Source of the DNA: Ailanthus altissimus
Taxonomy: Eukaryota > Streptophyta > Magnoliopsida > Sapindales > Simaroubaceae
NCBI GenBank assembly: GCA_946807835.1
Contig: OX327696.1
Span: forward strand, 6,026,501 to 6,090,500
Reading direction: 5' to 3'
DNA length: 64,000 nucleotides
Shown here: piece after piece, positions 36,154-48,685 of the stretch
Layout of the letters: every line of letters starts with the position of its first letter
How positions within the stretch are numbered: position 1 is the stretch's first letter
Program-made: the position numbers and the translations under genes
The notes under the pieces: model-generated
The model's database searches: none
The model's input: the letters and a program-made list of their open reading frames with translations, nothing else
Told to the model about the DNA's origin: nothing

Positions 36154-36171
36154 GAGGTTTTGATATCAATT
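36154..36171 (-). other. Degenerate copia primer binding site
   Basis: The minus strand reads AATTGATATCAAAACCTCGG, similar to the TTGGTATCAGAGC sequence complementary to initiator methionine tRNA in copia elements. It lies just before the gag ATG at 36139-36137. The LTR expected to its right would begin at 36172 (TGTTAAGGG on the plus strand), but that end does not match the 3' LTR at 31763, so the 5' LTR identity is open. Confidence 0.5.
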
Positions 36172-37030
36172 TGTTAAGGGATTTGAACTTGTAATGGAAA
36201 AGTTTACGATTTAAATATCTAACTAAAATGACTAATTTAATAAGTAGAGTGATCATTTTATTTATAAATTCAAGTATCAATATTTTTTTTTAAACTAATG
36301 CGGGATAATCAACTCATCAAAATAATTTTTAAAATCTTAATTAAGAATTCTTAATTAGGACTATATTGTATATACACGATGTATCGAGTTATATTAAATT
36401 TAAGTATATGTTTTCTTAAAAATATATATATAAGTATAAAATAATTCATCACATTTTATTAAATTAGTTTTTTTTAAAAAAATATTATATAATTTGATAC
36501 CTCTTTTGTTTTTATTGAAGGTAAATAAGTTCATGCCTTTGATTTCTTTTTTTAAAGAAATTATTATCTCTTTTTTTATTGTTTGATATTTTTATTAATT
36601 TATTTGTTAATTTTTTTAAAAGTGCTAATATTTTTTAAATTTTAAACTTTTTTAAAAGTGATTAATTAATTTTTTTGACATTATTAATTAATTTGTTTAG
36701 AAGATTATAATAACTATTAAAATAAAAAAATTAATAAAAATATCAAAAGACAGAAAGAGAAATAATAAATTCCCTTGTCTTTGTTAATTGTGATGGGCTT
36801 TTCAGTTCGACGACTAATTTGAAGAGCACCATTGAGATGACCGAAATGCCCTTAGCAAACAAAATAAATTTCTTAAAATGGACAAGCTCTTTTTTTTATA
36901 ACAAGCTTAAAATAGGTAAGTTAGTTACACGTTAAAAGTGAGTTTGGGAGCTGACGTTACTTCCACTCAATTTTTTTTAAGAAAATGGGGAAGTGGGGTT
37001 AGTTTTGTAATAACATCTTCATCTTGCCAG
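36172..37030. other. AT-rich sequence and upstream region of the dehydrogenase gene
   Basis: The left part may be the remains of a copia 5' LTR; beyond about 36500 the DNA is AT-rich without repeats I can name. The part from about 36780, less AT-rich, probably includes the promoter of the next gene. No distinct TATA box was chosen. Confidence 0.3.
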
Positions 37031-38026
37031 AGCAAGAGGAACACAGAGAATCTTTCGCATATTAAAAAAGATTTCCAGTAGTTAGAAGAAATAGACTCTT
37101 GATGAAATATTCAGTATCTGGAGTCTCTTCAGTTCACAAATAACTGCTCAAACTCGGTAAATTTTCTTCCTTTTTCTTTTAAACAATGTTTTAGTACAAT
37201 TTCTGTTTCTGATTTTTTTGTTTTTGGCGATGTCACCATTAGCTTTACTGCAGTGTTTCAATCTGGCTATATTGCTTTGGTTTGATTTCTTGTGCATGAA
37301 ATTTGACTCTCCAGGATGTAGTTTGTTTTGAATAGTAAAAGTTGTTAAATTGTGAGTGAGCTGTTAAAATTTTTTTGTCATTTTCAATCGATTTATGCTC
37401 AATTTAGTCTTATTTTATAAGGGAAGATCATTTTTTTAGGTAAATTAATTAATTTTGTTAATAAATGTACGGTTCGGTGAATACCCTTGGCGTAATTCAT
37501 ACATTCCGAGTCATTTGTTTTTGGTTAATTCGAGTATTTGATATAATCTGCATAAACATGATGAATGAGTAAAACAAATTGTCAGTAGTAATCTTGTTCA
37601 GAAGACCAGTTTAAAATGAAGAGGTGTAAGTAAAATTTTCTCAGTCCTAAAGTTGGACCACAGATTTGAAGTATGATAAATTGTACTGGAAGTTGTAGGT
37701 ATGCCATCAGAAAAGAATGAAATGGTTAAGGATTCATATTCATCAAAAAGGTGAGAGCAGATTGGCGTTGGTGGCTGATGGAGCTACTTTAGTAGTAGAT
37801 TTAAAGAATGAAAAGAGATAATCTCGATTTTTAAGAGGCATTTTGGGAATTTTGAAAATGATTGAAATCAAAAGTTTAATGCCTTTTGCTTTATCACATG
37901 CTAGGTTTAGTCTAAATCCTTAGCTAGTTTGTAGCTATTGTGATACACCCATAAGCACGCAGGCGCATTTTTATGTTATAAAATGTGTTTAAAACTGATG
38001 TTGTTCAACGCAGGTATATCATTCAA
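37031..38026 (+). promoter_or_regulatory. 5' leader exon and leader intron of the dehydrogenase gene
   Basis: A leader exon ending AACTCG/GTAAAT (donor after 37156) is followed by an intron up to CAACGCAG (38013), and the last 13 leader bases precede the ATG at 38027. The start of the leader exon near 37030 is a guess. An alternative small exon around 37680-37700 cannot be excluded. Confidence 0.45.
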
Positions 38027-41000
38027 ATGGATGGGATGGCTAGAAATGGTGATAACAACACCACCTGTGTTCTATTTTGTGGTCCAGCTTTTCCTGCTTC
38101 TCATAATTATACTAAAGAATACCTGCAAAATTATCCTTTCATACAGGTATTTATACACTTTTCCTTTAGTATTCACTTCCTTAGTAATTTGTTTATAAAA
38201 AGTATGCCTAACATTAAAGTATTATAGCTAAGTACTTTCTAACTTTGGTCTCCCTAAAGAAGAGGTTGCTTATGTAATATAATTACAAGTCTTGAGGTTA
38301 TAAGTGTCATTGCTGTGGAACACTCAGTCTGTTGGTATATGAGTTATATGTTGGAAAATCCAAAGTAGTTCATTAGCTTACCACTTGGTCCAAAACCTTA
38401 AACTTATATGTAACAGTAACAACAGTATTTAAAGTCTTACATAGTTAATATCTGTGGATTAAATCGGATTGTATTTAAAGTTTTGTTGGATTGTGCTGTG
38501 GAAGGATTAATACTATAAAAGGGGCCAAGACTATTCTCTGTAATACAGCTCTCATAGTTAACTTTTAGTATTTTCTCAAAACTGAGAATAAGGCTCTTCC
38601 TAACATTTTCTCCAAAAAACTCTTTGCTTCATTGATGCCTTGGGAAAAAACACTTCTGTCCAGACTATAATTCCTTCTGTTTACATAATTAACAGCTTAA
38701 ATTGCTTGATCATTAAGTTTCACCAGCAAATCAGCTTGTATCGGTGGCTGTATATTATCTGAACTTTGAGAAGATATTTTGAGTCTTGGTGGTGAGATTC
38801 CATAAAAGTGGATTTTTGATGTATCCAACTAGAGTCTGAGGGTCCTTAAGTGTTGTAGTGATTTTTAGGAACTCTACTGTCAGGCTTGACTTCACAGTTT
38901 ATCTCAAGTCATATATTCACTGTTGGTCCTTGGTTAAGAGAACCTGAAAGTTTGCTTTACCAAGTTAATTAACAATTTTTTTATAAATGATTTTATTTGA
39001 GATTTTGCTTTGGTAAATCTCTCAGTTCTTGGGTGCATTCTAAACCGGTAATTTTTTTGTATCCTTGCTAAACAAATGAAGAACATCCTTGTTATGTTAT
39101 ATGCTTCTTACTAACTTTCTAGTTAGTGATATGCTCAGGTTATTGCATGATGTAAGCTCCATGACTTTTTCTACCGACTTTGTTTAATTGAAATAGACAC
39201 AGTATTTTATGTTTTTATTGGATAAAAATTTCAGTCACTAATGATATATTGAGTTTTCTATTTTCTAATTTGTAGGTTGATGTTGTACCCCTCAGCGATG
39301 TGCCTGATGTCATAGCAAACTACCATATTTGTGTTGTGAAAAACATGCGACTTGATTCAAATGTTATATCTCATGCAAATCAGATGAAACTTGTAATGCA
39401 ATATGGTGTTGGCCTGGAAGGTTATTGTCATTTTATATGCTCATTTTCCTTCAAGTTGGAGCTTTTGGGATATGATATGTACTCTTCGATATATATTTCT
39501 TCTTTTTCAAAACATCTGCTATTGAAATTGATTACTTCTGCATATGTATGTCTGTGTGAAGGTGTTGATATTGATGCTGCTACAAAATGCAGAATTAAAG
39601 TTGCTCGAATCCCGGGTGATGTGACTGGAAATGCAGCATCATGTGCTGAAATGGCTATATATCTGATGTTGGGCCTTCTTCGGAAGCAGGTTGGTTTATT
39701 CAACCTAACAACTGATAATCATTTCCGTTTTGTCATATTACTCATTTTGGTGGAAGGAAAAAGCCGTCTGTAAATGAAAACTGTTTCTCTGTATTGCACA
39801 TTCTCTTCTGAATGCAGCCTCTATTATCATAGTTTCCTACCATCTGAGTCATTTATCTTATTGTTCTAGAATGAAATGAGAATTTCCATAGAGCAGAAAA
39901 GACTTGGAGAGCCAATTGGTGAAACACTTCTTGGGAAAACTGTGAGTGTCAATTTTCCTCATTTATTTTTACTCTTTTTATGTTCCTTTTTTCCCTTGCA
40001 TAACATTTTCTGTCCAAAATCCCACAAATTTGCATTGTTGCATGATTGATTTCATGTTTTTTTCTCCTTGTCTTTTCCTGTTTCATGTTTGCTAATGCTG
40101 GCCAATATGGTGATACTTAGTATAACAAAATATTTTACGTAATTGTGTATTTTGAATTGGAAATGAATCTGTTCAAGTGGTAAAAAATATAGATTAATTT
40201 CATTCTTTTGGTAGGGAGAATCAATGCCCAAGAAACAATTGTTGATGGAAAAGTTGGTTCTAGATTGGATGAAAGTAGACTAGTACACTTAGGCCCTAAT
40301 ATTTAGAACAGTTCTTTTTCATTTAGTAACTCTGAAGTTGTAATTATAGAAGATGGAAGTGATGCAACTACATAGCAGAAGCAGGATAAAAAGCCTTGTT
40401 TAATACTGAGATTCTCTCGAGTTACCTCAGTTCTTTGACAGAGTGAAAAGGTAGTTAGAAGAGTGTTCTAACAAGTGTGGCTAACTATCGTTCTAGAGAT
40501 GGCTTGAGTAAGTGAATGAAAGATGATATCAAATAAATGACAAAAAGAATGGGGAAGAAAGGAGAGAAGTTTTAAAGAAAGGTTGAAAGTTTTATAAGAT
40601 TGCAAACCTATTTATAATGGACTATTTCTAATCAGGACACAAAAGGGACGTCTGTAATGCCGGAATAACTACCTTACCCTGACAAATTCAAATATGCTTT
40701 GTGAACCACAATAGTTGAAATTTGACTGCTTACATCTCTTCCAAAACAACCTACTCCAGGTTGAATCTTTAGTTAATATCCTAGTTAAGCTTCGAAAGAG
40801 GAGTCTTACTTAAGCTACATAAATCTCAGCTCACTTGGTCAAAAGCTTTATCAAAGATGAAAGCCACTTGTGCACCATAAAACAATTATGCTAAAATATC
40901 AAATGGATTTTATCCTTGACAACCAAGAAAATTATGGTATTGGTATATCTAACCCCTGAAACTGATTTAGTGGAGAATGAGTGGATGAAGATAACCATGC

Positions 41001-44000
41001 GAGCAGTATTCATAGGTGAAGACAAATCAGCTTTGTTAAACAATTTATCCAGCTATGCTTTAAACTAGCTAACTTCTCTTTGGATGTTTCTACAACGACT
41101 TCCTTTGCTTTGGAGGATTAGGGCTAGGTTAGAAATGAAAAACAAAAGAACATTTGATATAAAATTCTGAGCTTTGTAAAAGTTAGAATTGGTGCTACAA
41201 TGTCATGTTAGGAAATATGAAATAATCTATAGAGATTTAGGAGAGTGCCATAATGGCTGGCTCTTTTCTATATATAATATCACTTGACAAATTTTTCTCA
41301 CAGTTTTAACATGCACTTTTAGATGACACAAGGTTTAGTTGATGTAAAATTATGTGTTGATATGTTAATTAATGAATTATTCATATATAAATTATGTAGT
41401 GTGTGGAGATACATAAAATGAGAATGATTCTTGGAATATCTGTTTATCAACTATTGATGATTTAGATAATAGGGTTTATTTTTGTACTGATGGAATATAA
41501 TTACTTGTTATATTGCTCTGGTGCTTGACTGTCCTTTTGATCAATTATCTATTAGATTTTCTTTGTTCTATCAGGTATTTATTATGGGCTTTGGAGATAT
41601 TGGAGTTGAGTTGGCAAAGCGCTTGCGACCATTTGGTGTAACAATTATTGCCACCAAAAGGAGTTGGACTTTAGATTCTCAAGTTTCTTGCCAATCCACT
41701 GGTATGTAAGGATCCATCTTAGAGACAGTGAAATTCATTGTTGAAATCCTTTTCATTCGGTTTTTTATATTGCCAGCCCACCCAGTCAAAAATGGGGTCA
41801 TTGATGATTTGGTTGATGAGAAGGGATGTCATGAAGATATTTTTGAGTTTGCTAGCAATGCTGACATAGTTGTTTGTTGCCTGAGTTTGAATAAGGAGAC
41901 AGTAAGGCTGCTCATTTTCTTTATTTTCTCATGCAACATATGTATTATCATTGTGTCAAGGACATGGATCTGTTTCTATCTATATGCATTAAATATAGAA
42001 AATCTGTTAAAAATTCATATGGCACATGTACCTATCATGTTATGCCTATAAAGAGAAATTTTTATTTCATGTTTTTTAATCTAATGTTAACCTTTATGAT
42101 CTACACGTACAAAATTAGAGCCCAAATATTTCTTAGATTATAAGAAAACTCTTGCAATATCTATCTATCCATCCATCCGTATAATAGTGTATTTTGATTT
42201 TTTTTTGCAATTATTTTATGATTCCATGTAAATAAGAAAAATATTTCTAACATGTCCTCTGTGTGTTTGGCCTTGTCTGCATACATGTTGATGTTTCCAA
42301 AATGAAATGTATTTGCAACTCTAGATCTGTTCACAAGTCATCTTTTTGGTCTTTGTGTTAGATAATGAGTTCAATGGGAATTTTGCTTCTTTATATAACT
42401 GTGATTTTACATTATTCATTGTCTGACCAGTTGACCTGTTGGATATTTTCACTTTCAGGCTGGCATTGTCAACAAATCATTCCTATCCTCAATGAGAAAG
42501 GTTTGTTCTACAAGCACGCAAGAAACCGATTTTATTTTTCTTTTCCAATTTTCCATTTTTCAAGATCTGCATCTGCAGGCATTTCAAGAAAGCATACATA
42601 TATATTGCTATATATAATAAGAAAAGAAAGTGGAAGATATTTACTCTCCTAACAAAATCAAGTAAATAATTAAAAGATAATGGGGCTAATTTTGGGAATG
42701 GCATTTTTGCTACAGTACTAGGAGATTTAGTTAAAAGGTTTTTGAGGCATATATATACCTACAGGTTTCCTTACTTGTAGGGTCCAGCAGTAGTCCCTGA
42801 TTTGCAACTTGGTGAATATAAAAGGTCGAGGGGGTTCTGGGTATCAAAGAGAAGAAAAAAGGTTTTGAGGCAGAAATCCTAGTTGGGATGCTAGCACTAG
42901 AGTTTAGACCCTAGTTTTATACCTTTAGAATCTACATATATTCCTGCTTTTTATTCTGTTATTCTGCAATAAGAGTAAATATCTAAGATTACTCTACCAC
43001 TCAACTAACTATTGATGGTTGAAAGAAACTCTACTCTATGTGGAGCAACATCCTCCATTATTTTTGTTTATTTATCTTTTCGGCAATTATATCTTTGCTC
43101 ATTGTCACCATCTGCATCCTTTTCTTGCCTTTCTTCACTTTGAAGTTCTTTATGTTATTAGTGATAATTTCAATGACCTAATGTAGAATAAGGAAAAGCT
43201 TGGATACTAATAGGTGAAGGACAAGAGGAGAGGAATAAGAAGAAAATGCAGTTTTATAATCGCACTGTACTCTCCAGTGACAAATATAAGGCCTACCTAT
43301 AACTACGGACTCATAAACCAAAAGGAATTCAACCTACACCTATTAAGTAAAAGTAATCTGATGGTGGATATGAATTAAGAGTCTTTAATAAGTTTTTGCT
43401 TTCATTTGATCTAGATCCGAATGCAACCACAAAACTTAGAAAGTAGGAAAAACTCCAAATTCGTGGTTGGCAAAAGTGACGAGAGAGGATCATCTTGTAA
43501 GGATCAAATTAATAGTTGGAAAAATAAATTTTCTTTTTTTAGAAAAAGAAATTTAAGTTTATGCATATTTTCAGGGTTCTCTTCTGGTGAATATTGCTCG
43601 AGGAGGTCTTTTAGACTACGAGGCTGTTGCTCATTACCTTGAGTCTGGCCACTTGGGAGGCTTGGGCATAGATGTTGCTTGGAGTGAGCCATTCAATCCT
43701 GATGATCCAATACTGAAGTTCAAGAATGTTCTAATAACACCTCATGTTGCTGGCGTTACAGAACATTCTTACAGATCTATGGCTAAGGTATGGGACTTGT
43801 TTAGGCTATTTCTTTCAGCATTGAACTGCTCATGACATTCCCTGTAATATAAAGACTGAACGTATTAACTCACTGTAAGAAAATGATAAGCCTTGAAGTT
43901 TTATAGTCAAGTGTATCTAAATCACTCACAATCTGAAACTATAGTGATTGTTTTGTGTTGGACAACTTGGAACCATAAATTTAAGCCCAACAGAAAGTAA

Positions 44001-45121
44001 CAGAAGAGGAGGAAGAAGATATGAAATATTTGACTTCATTTTGAATGAACTATGGAACAATGATGCACCAAAAGTAGATCATTACTATAATTTGTGCTGT
44101 ATGTTATTTTCTATTTTTTCTATTTTTTTTTTTTTGGCATGTGCTTGCAAAGTAAGGTCTGATTCCCTATGAATATAATTCTTTGGATAAGCTTGGTTAA
44201 AGTTAATCATTGTGAATAACATTAGAGAAACTATTCAACCCAAAAGTTTAATTTGTTAGGTGAAGGTGTAATCTTAGTATTAAAGACAAGTTGTAATAGG
44301 CCCACTTATGTGAAATATGGATCCAATTTTAAGGTTTGAGGCCAAGTGGATCTCAAGAGATCAAAACAAAGAATGTGAAAGTCATAAATGAAGAAATTAA
44401 TTCAAAACAAAGATGTGGGGATTTGAACATGAAACCTTGTGCCGATACCATATTAGAGAAACCGTTTAATACAAAAAACTTAAACTATTAAGAGAAGGCT
44501 TAATATTAATATTAACGACAAATCTATGGTGAATATGAGTATTACTTTGACCTTTGGTACTTGGTCAAAATTGCTAGAAAGTGTGGATGCTTTGCTGATT
44601 AGGTGTTTTCTAGTTTGATTTGGACTAATGTCCGAGCTCTATATGGAAACTGTTTGTAAATCCTCTCATTTACCTTTACTTTTGCCGCTTTGTTGATTAG
44701 GTGCTTCCTAGTTTGAATTGGACTAATGTCCGAGCTTTTTATGGCAACTGTTTGTAAACCCTCTCCTGTTCTTTTACTTTTGCCGGATATCCTGCTTGCA
44801 GGAAGAAACTTATGATCCATTACCAGAGATAAAGGCACATTGCTTATATATCAATCCACACATTCACAAGCCACCTACAAACTAATGTCACAGTATTATA
44901 TCTTCCTGCATCATTCATTGTAATTTATGGTTCATTCTCACTCTTCCATCACCTTTACATATAGTTTTTATTTATTTATTGTGCGTATGTCACAGTAGAT
45001 CATTTCTGATTTTCTCTCGAGTATCCCATGTTTGTTTGTGTTGATGGTACAGGTCGTTGGCGACGTTGCCCTTCAACTTCATGCAGGGACTCCTTTGACA
45101 GGAATTGAATTTGTAAATTGA
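38027..45121 (+). CDS. D-isomer-specific 2-hydroxyacid dehydrogenase (At1g72190-like)
   Basis: Nine coding exons join in frame: 38027-38146, 39276-39420, 39562-39689, 39870-39941, 41575-41701, 41777-41901, 42459-42500, 43575-43787 and 45053-45121. The product has 346 residues. The central Rossmann fold shows VFIMGFGDIG (GxGxxG at 160-165). The catalytic set is present: Arg262 in VNIARGGLL, Glu291 in DVAWSEPF and His310 in ITPHVAG. After the second beta strand the sequence is ATKR (181-184) with no acidic residue, which favours NADP(H) over NAD(H) by family rule. The closest remembered plant relative is Arabidopsis At1g72190, whose physiological substrate I do not know. No transit peptide is obvious, so it may be cytosolic. 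The exon 3 acceptor is GAAG, weaker than the rest but required by the frame. Introns 4, 7 and 8 exceed 1 kb. Start: first ATG after the acceptor; a second in-frame ATG is at codon 4. Confidence 0.92.
44591..44786 (+). repeat. 98-bp tandem duplication in intron 8
   Basis: Two consecutive 98-bp units (44591-44688 and 44689-44786) each run from TTTGYTGATTAGGTG to TTTACTTTTGCCG. They differ at roughly a dozen positions, so the duplication is not recent. It lies in the last intron of the dehydrogenase gene and does not touch splice sites. Confidence 0.85.
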
Positions 45122-45784
45122 TGGAACGTAGGATTTATTCATCAGCTAATTTGCCTTCCTCTCTAAGAAAACTAAAAGGGTACTAAATATTACATCTTTC
45201 TTTTTCCCCCTACCTTTTATATTCTTATTATTATTGTTTTAATGAGATCCTTTTGCCCTCTAATAAAGGCCTTATCGCCAATTTTAATATCGATGGGACT
45301 TTTTTTTTGTGTCTTTGTTAGTATTGTTTACTAAAGCTTTCAATGGATTGGGTACTACGAAATAGCTGTACTAAACTAATGCTTTTTTGCAGAGCGCAGG
45401 ATAGTAATTTTTTGGTAACTAAAGGAATGAATTCAAGTATCATAATTGGTGAAAAAAATTATTTTTCTTCTATTATCAGATGTCTAATAGATTTTTATAA
45501 TAAGATTCTTATAATAGCCACTTATCTTTTTTCATTTTCATTATACTCTGTTGTTCTGTGTTATTGACAATTTTTTTCCCCCCGAATGTGATTCATAGTT
45601 CTCCTATAGTAATGAGGTATTAAAAAATAAAGGCAGAATAATAATCAATCATTAAAGAATCCACGGGAGAGTAATTGGCAATTTACTTTTAATTGCATGT
45701 ATAAGACCTCAAAGTTAGGAGTTGAATGCATTTACATCAAGGGAAATTGAAAAGTGTAGTTTTTTTTTTTTGTTGAATTATTTA

Positions 45785-45945
45785 TTTAATTTTTAATATT
45801 TTAAAAATTATTAATTACATCTTTTAAAGGTATTTTTATTATCATTTTTATTCTTAAAATATATATTTTTTATTATCATTTTTATTTTTAAAATATAATT
45901 ATTTTTGTTACTAAAAACTGGACTTGATAATTTTTAAAATGTAAA
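45785..45945 (+). repeat. Dispersed repeat, matched at 21290-21420
   Basis: The same AT-rich text as at 21290-21420, with the TTATTATCATTTTTAT..TTAAAATATA unit twice. It lies between the dehydrogenase gene and the small gene at 46425. Confidence 0.5.
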
Positions 45946-46123
45946 GGACGAAGTAATTTAATAAAAATATATAGACTAAAATGACAATTTTCCTTGCATC
46001 AATAACCCTAACACTAAAATTAATTTATTAGTCATTAGCCCATTGATATCTCATGCATGGAAAGGGCCAATGGTCATTATTTTCCTTATATGAGCTCCTT
46101 TCAGTATCATGTCCACGTCTCTA

Positions 46124-46127
<4 letters not shown>

Positions 46128-46160
<33 letters not shown>
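46128..46160 (+). repeat. TA microsatellite
   Basis: An uninterrupted run of TA dinucleotides lies upstream of the small gene, followed by GTTATATAG repeats. Likely polymorphic in length. Confidence 0.9.
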
Positions 46161-46163
<3 letters not shown>

Positions 46164-46424
46164 TATAGTTATATAGTTTCTTTCATCTCATTTATATCCG
46201 TGAAAGAAAGAACAATAAATCGATCAAGTATCTCTTTCACATATTCATTACCGAATTAAACAACTTTTGCATACAATTAACACCCAAAGCCTTGGTACAA
46301 AAATGTTGATTCAAAAACATCATAAAAATATATATATAATAACTTGCACCAAGAACATGAACTAGCTCTACCTGCATCATCTTCTTCATCAACATTTTCT
46401 CTCCCCAATCATCAAGCTCCAACA

Positions 46425-46913
46425 ATGTCCATCCAAAACCCTAGTTCCAATCACTTCCAAGATTCCAGCCACATTCACATCGACATTAGCACGATCAACG
46501 CCGAACCCCGCCACCCATTTCTAGCTCAAGAACGCGGAGTTGATGACGAAAACGGGGAGAGGTTCGGTGTGATGTTTCGGGGATTAAGATGGGAAGAAGA
46601 AAAACAAACTTCAAAGCTTGATGATGAAGTGAGGAAGACAGTTTCAATGAGGGCTGACGTTGAGAAACAAAAGTCGAATTCGGCGCTTGAAGGTGCAATT
46701 AGAAGAGCATTTTCCATGCGAGCAACGCCTTGTTTAGTTTCGCGAGAAGCTTATTATTGCAGGATTGATGGTGAAAATGGATATTTTGATGAAGTTGGTG
46801 TAGATGAAGAGAATTTGCTTACACAACCGCAGGCACATAATGAATCCTATAACAATAAGAAGAAGAGGATCAAGATATTTGAAATCTGTAGGCGTCTCTT
46901 TGGTTTTTATTAG
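46425..46913 (+). CDS. Small plant protein of unknown function
   Basis: The single-exon frame of 162 residues starts at the ATG at 46425 (MSIQNPSSNHF); the open frame extends further left only with a TTG. I do not recognise a named family. Features: a polar N-terminus with HIHIDIST (about residues 16-23); a middle part with MFRGLRWEEEK; two similar serine-rich phrases, RKTVSMRAD and IRRAFSMRAT, followed by a YYCRIDGENGY segment; an acidic stretch; and a basic, hydrophobic C-terminus (KKKRIKIFEICRRLFGFY). Several plant proteins of unknown role share the SMR..YCRI and C-terminal CKRLFGF pattern, so it is probably a member of a plant-specific family (memory-based). No signal peptide or membrane segment. 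The repeated RxxSMR phrases look like basophilic kinase sites. Confidence 0.65.
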   Translation: MSIQNPSSNHFQDSSHIHIDISTINAEPRHPFLAQERGVDDENGERFGVMFRGLRWEEEKQTSKLDDEVRKTVSMRADVEKQKSNSALEGAIRRAFSMRATPCLVSREAYYCRIDGENGYFDEVGVDEENLLTQPQAHNESYNNKKKRIKIFEICRRLFGFY

Positions 46914-47535
46914 CCTTCGTTTATTTGTTTTTTCCATGCATTTCTTTAACTAAGGGATCGTCTGGCTTCTTCTATTCTCTATATTGTTATTAAGAATTAA
47001 GATCTAAGTAAATATAGCTTAAAAACTTTGAATATCTTTTACAATTATTCTTCTTTTCCCATATATTTTTTTCACTTAAATGAAAATGACTAATCATTGA
47101 AGGGAACATGGAAAGATGGTATTGCACTGTTTAATTTGTTCCTACAGTTTGTCTGGTGTAGTCATCCACCTATTTTTAGAGCGCAAATATTCATTTGTTA
47201 ATTAAAATTTAGCGCTGAATTTTAAATAGACTTTGTTGAAAAGTGGACACCTGTACTTTTAAAAAAAAAATTGTGAATGTCTGTACTGGAAATCTTTTAC
47301 GATTAATATATTTTAAAGAGAAAAATCACGTTTAACTTCTGTTAAGAATTGAATGAAATTGAATCCTACTTAGACGGTGCGACCATGACGTGGCAGGGTG
47401 TCATTGGTTGCAATGACATTGTGCTAACATAGAAGGTTGTAGAAACGAGCTGGCTTGGTTCTAAATATGAGATTTCAGCCTCGTTCGCCCGATAAGGAAT
47501 AAAGCATGTCGTATCTCTGAAAGTCTAAAAGAGTT

Positions 47536-48685
47536 TTAGAAATTTGAAAAAAATTCGGAAATAGTCAAGGGGATTTTAATTTTTTTAGTTAAATAAATTA
47601 TTTTTACACAAAAAAATATTTTTTACTATTCAAATAGTACGCTAAAGTGAATAATATCTATTACATTAATTTTGTAAATTTAATTTAATTTTATAACTAA
47701 TTTATTTATTATTTTATTTTATTTTAAATTATATTTATTCAAATTTATATTTATATTTATTTTTAAAACTATATTTATTTTATTTGATTATGTTATTTGT
47801 TAATTATTTAATTTAATCACATTATTATAAAATTTAAATAAATATGTAATTAAACTAAACTAAATAAATAATATAATCAATTTAAATAATTAACAAATAA
47901 TATAATAAAATAAAATAAATATAATTTTAATAAACAAATATAAATTTTTAATAAACAATATAAATTAATTATATAAAATACTAATAAAAAATAAAAATAA
48001 ATTATTCATTAAAAAATAATAAGTAAAAACAAAATAAAATATTATAATAAATAATAAATTTTAAAAAAACTACATTTTTATCGCAGCCATTTTGGGTGCA
48101 ATAAGTTTTTTTATCGCATCCACATCGATAAGTTTTTTATCGAGCCTACATCGATAAGTTTTTATCGCACTCATATTTGAGTGCAATATTTTTTTCTTAA
48201 TATTTTGATTTATTTTGTTTATAATTTTATTTTATTATATATGACATGATTAATTTATATTATTTATAAATAATTATATGCATATTTAAATTTTTATTTA
48301 TTTTATTTAATTATCAATAAATATAATTTTAATAAAAAAATATAATTAAGTTTGTATTTGTTTATAAAAATTATTATTTATTTATTTAACTTAATTTAAC
48401 TACATTGAATAATTATATTATTTATGTAAAATTTGTAGTAATATGAGTAAAATAAATAAAAAATTAATATAAAATAAATATAATTTTAATAAATAAAAAA
48501 AATTTAATTTTGAATTAAAAATACTGTAGCAAAAAACATTGTACACTATATTAGTACTGTGCAAATAATGAAAGGGTATTTTTGTTAAAAAATAATTTGT
48601 TTGGCTAAAAAAAATTAAAATAGTAGCTAAAAAAATTAAAATTTCCTTAAATTTAGCTATTTTTGAAAAAATTTCAAAAAATTTA
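47536..48685. mobile_element. MITE-like element with long terminal inverted repeats
   Basis: The left arm (about 47536-47650: GAAATTTGAAAAAAATTC.., GGATTTTAATTTTTTTAG, AAATAAATTATTTTTAC) matches the reverse complement of the right arm (about 48560-48685) with drift over 110 bp or more. The middle is AT-rich, with a small GC-richer hairpin cluster at 48080-48190 where TTTTTATCGCA and CATCGATAAG phrases alternate and CGCACTCATATTTGAGTGC forms a stem. No transposase frame. The frame at 48418-48699 lies in the right arm and is an artefact. Confidence 0.55.

Noticed and set aside
39300..39773. 157-codon plus-strand frame
   Set aside because: It runs through exons 2 and 3 of the dehydrogenase gene and the introns between and after; the spliced frame explains it.
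46344..46424. N-terminal extension of the small gene
   Set aside because: It starts with TTG; the first in-frame ATG is at 46425.
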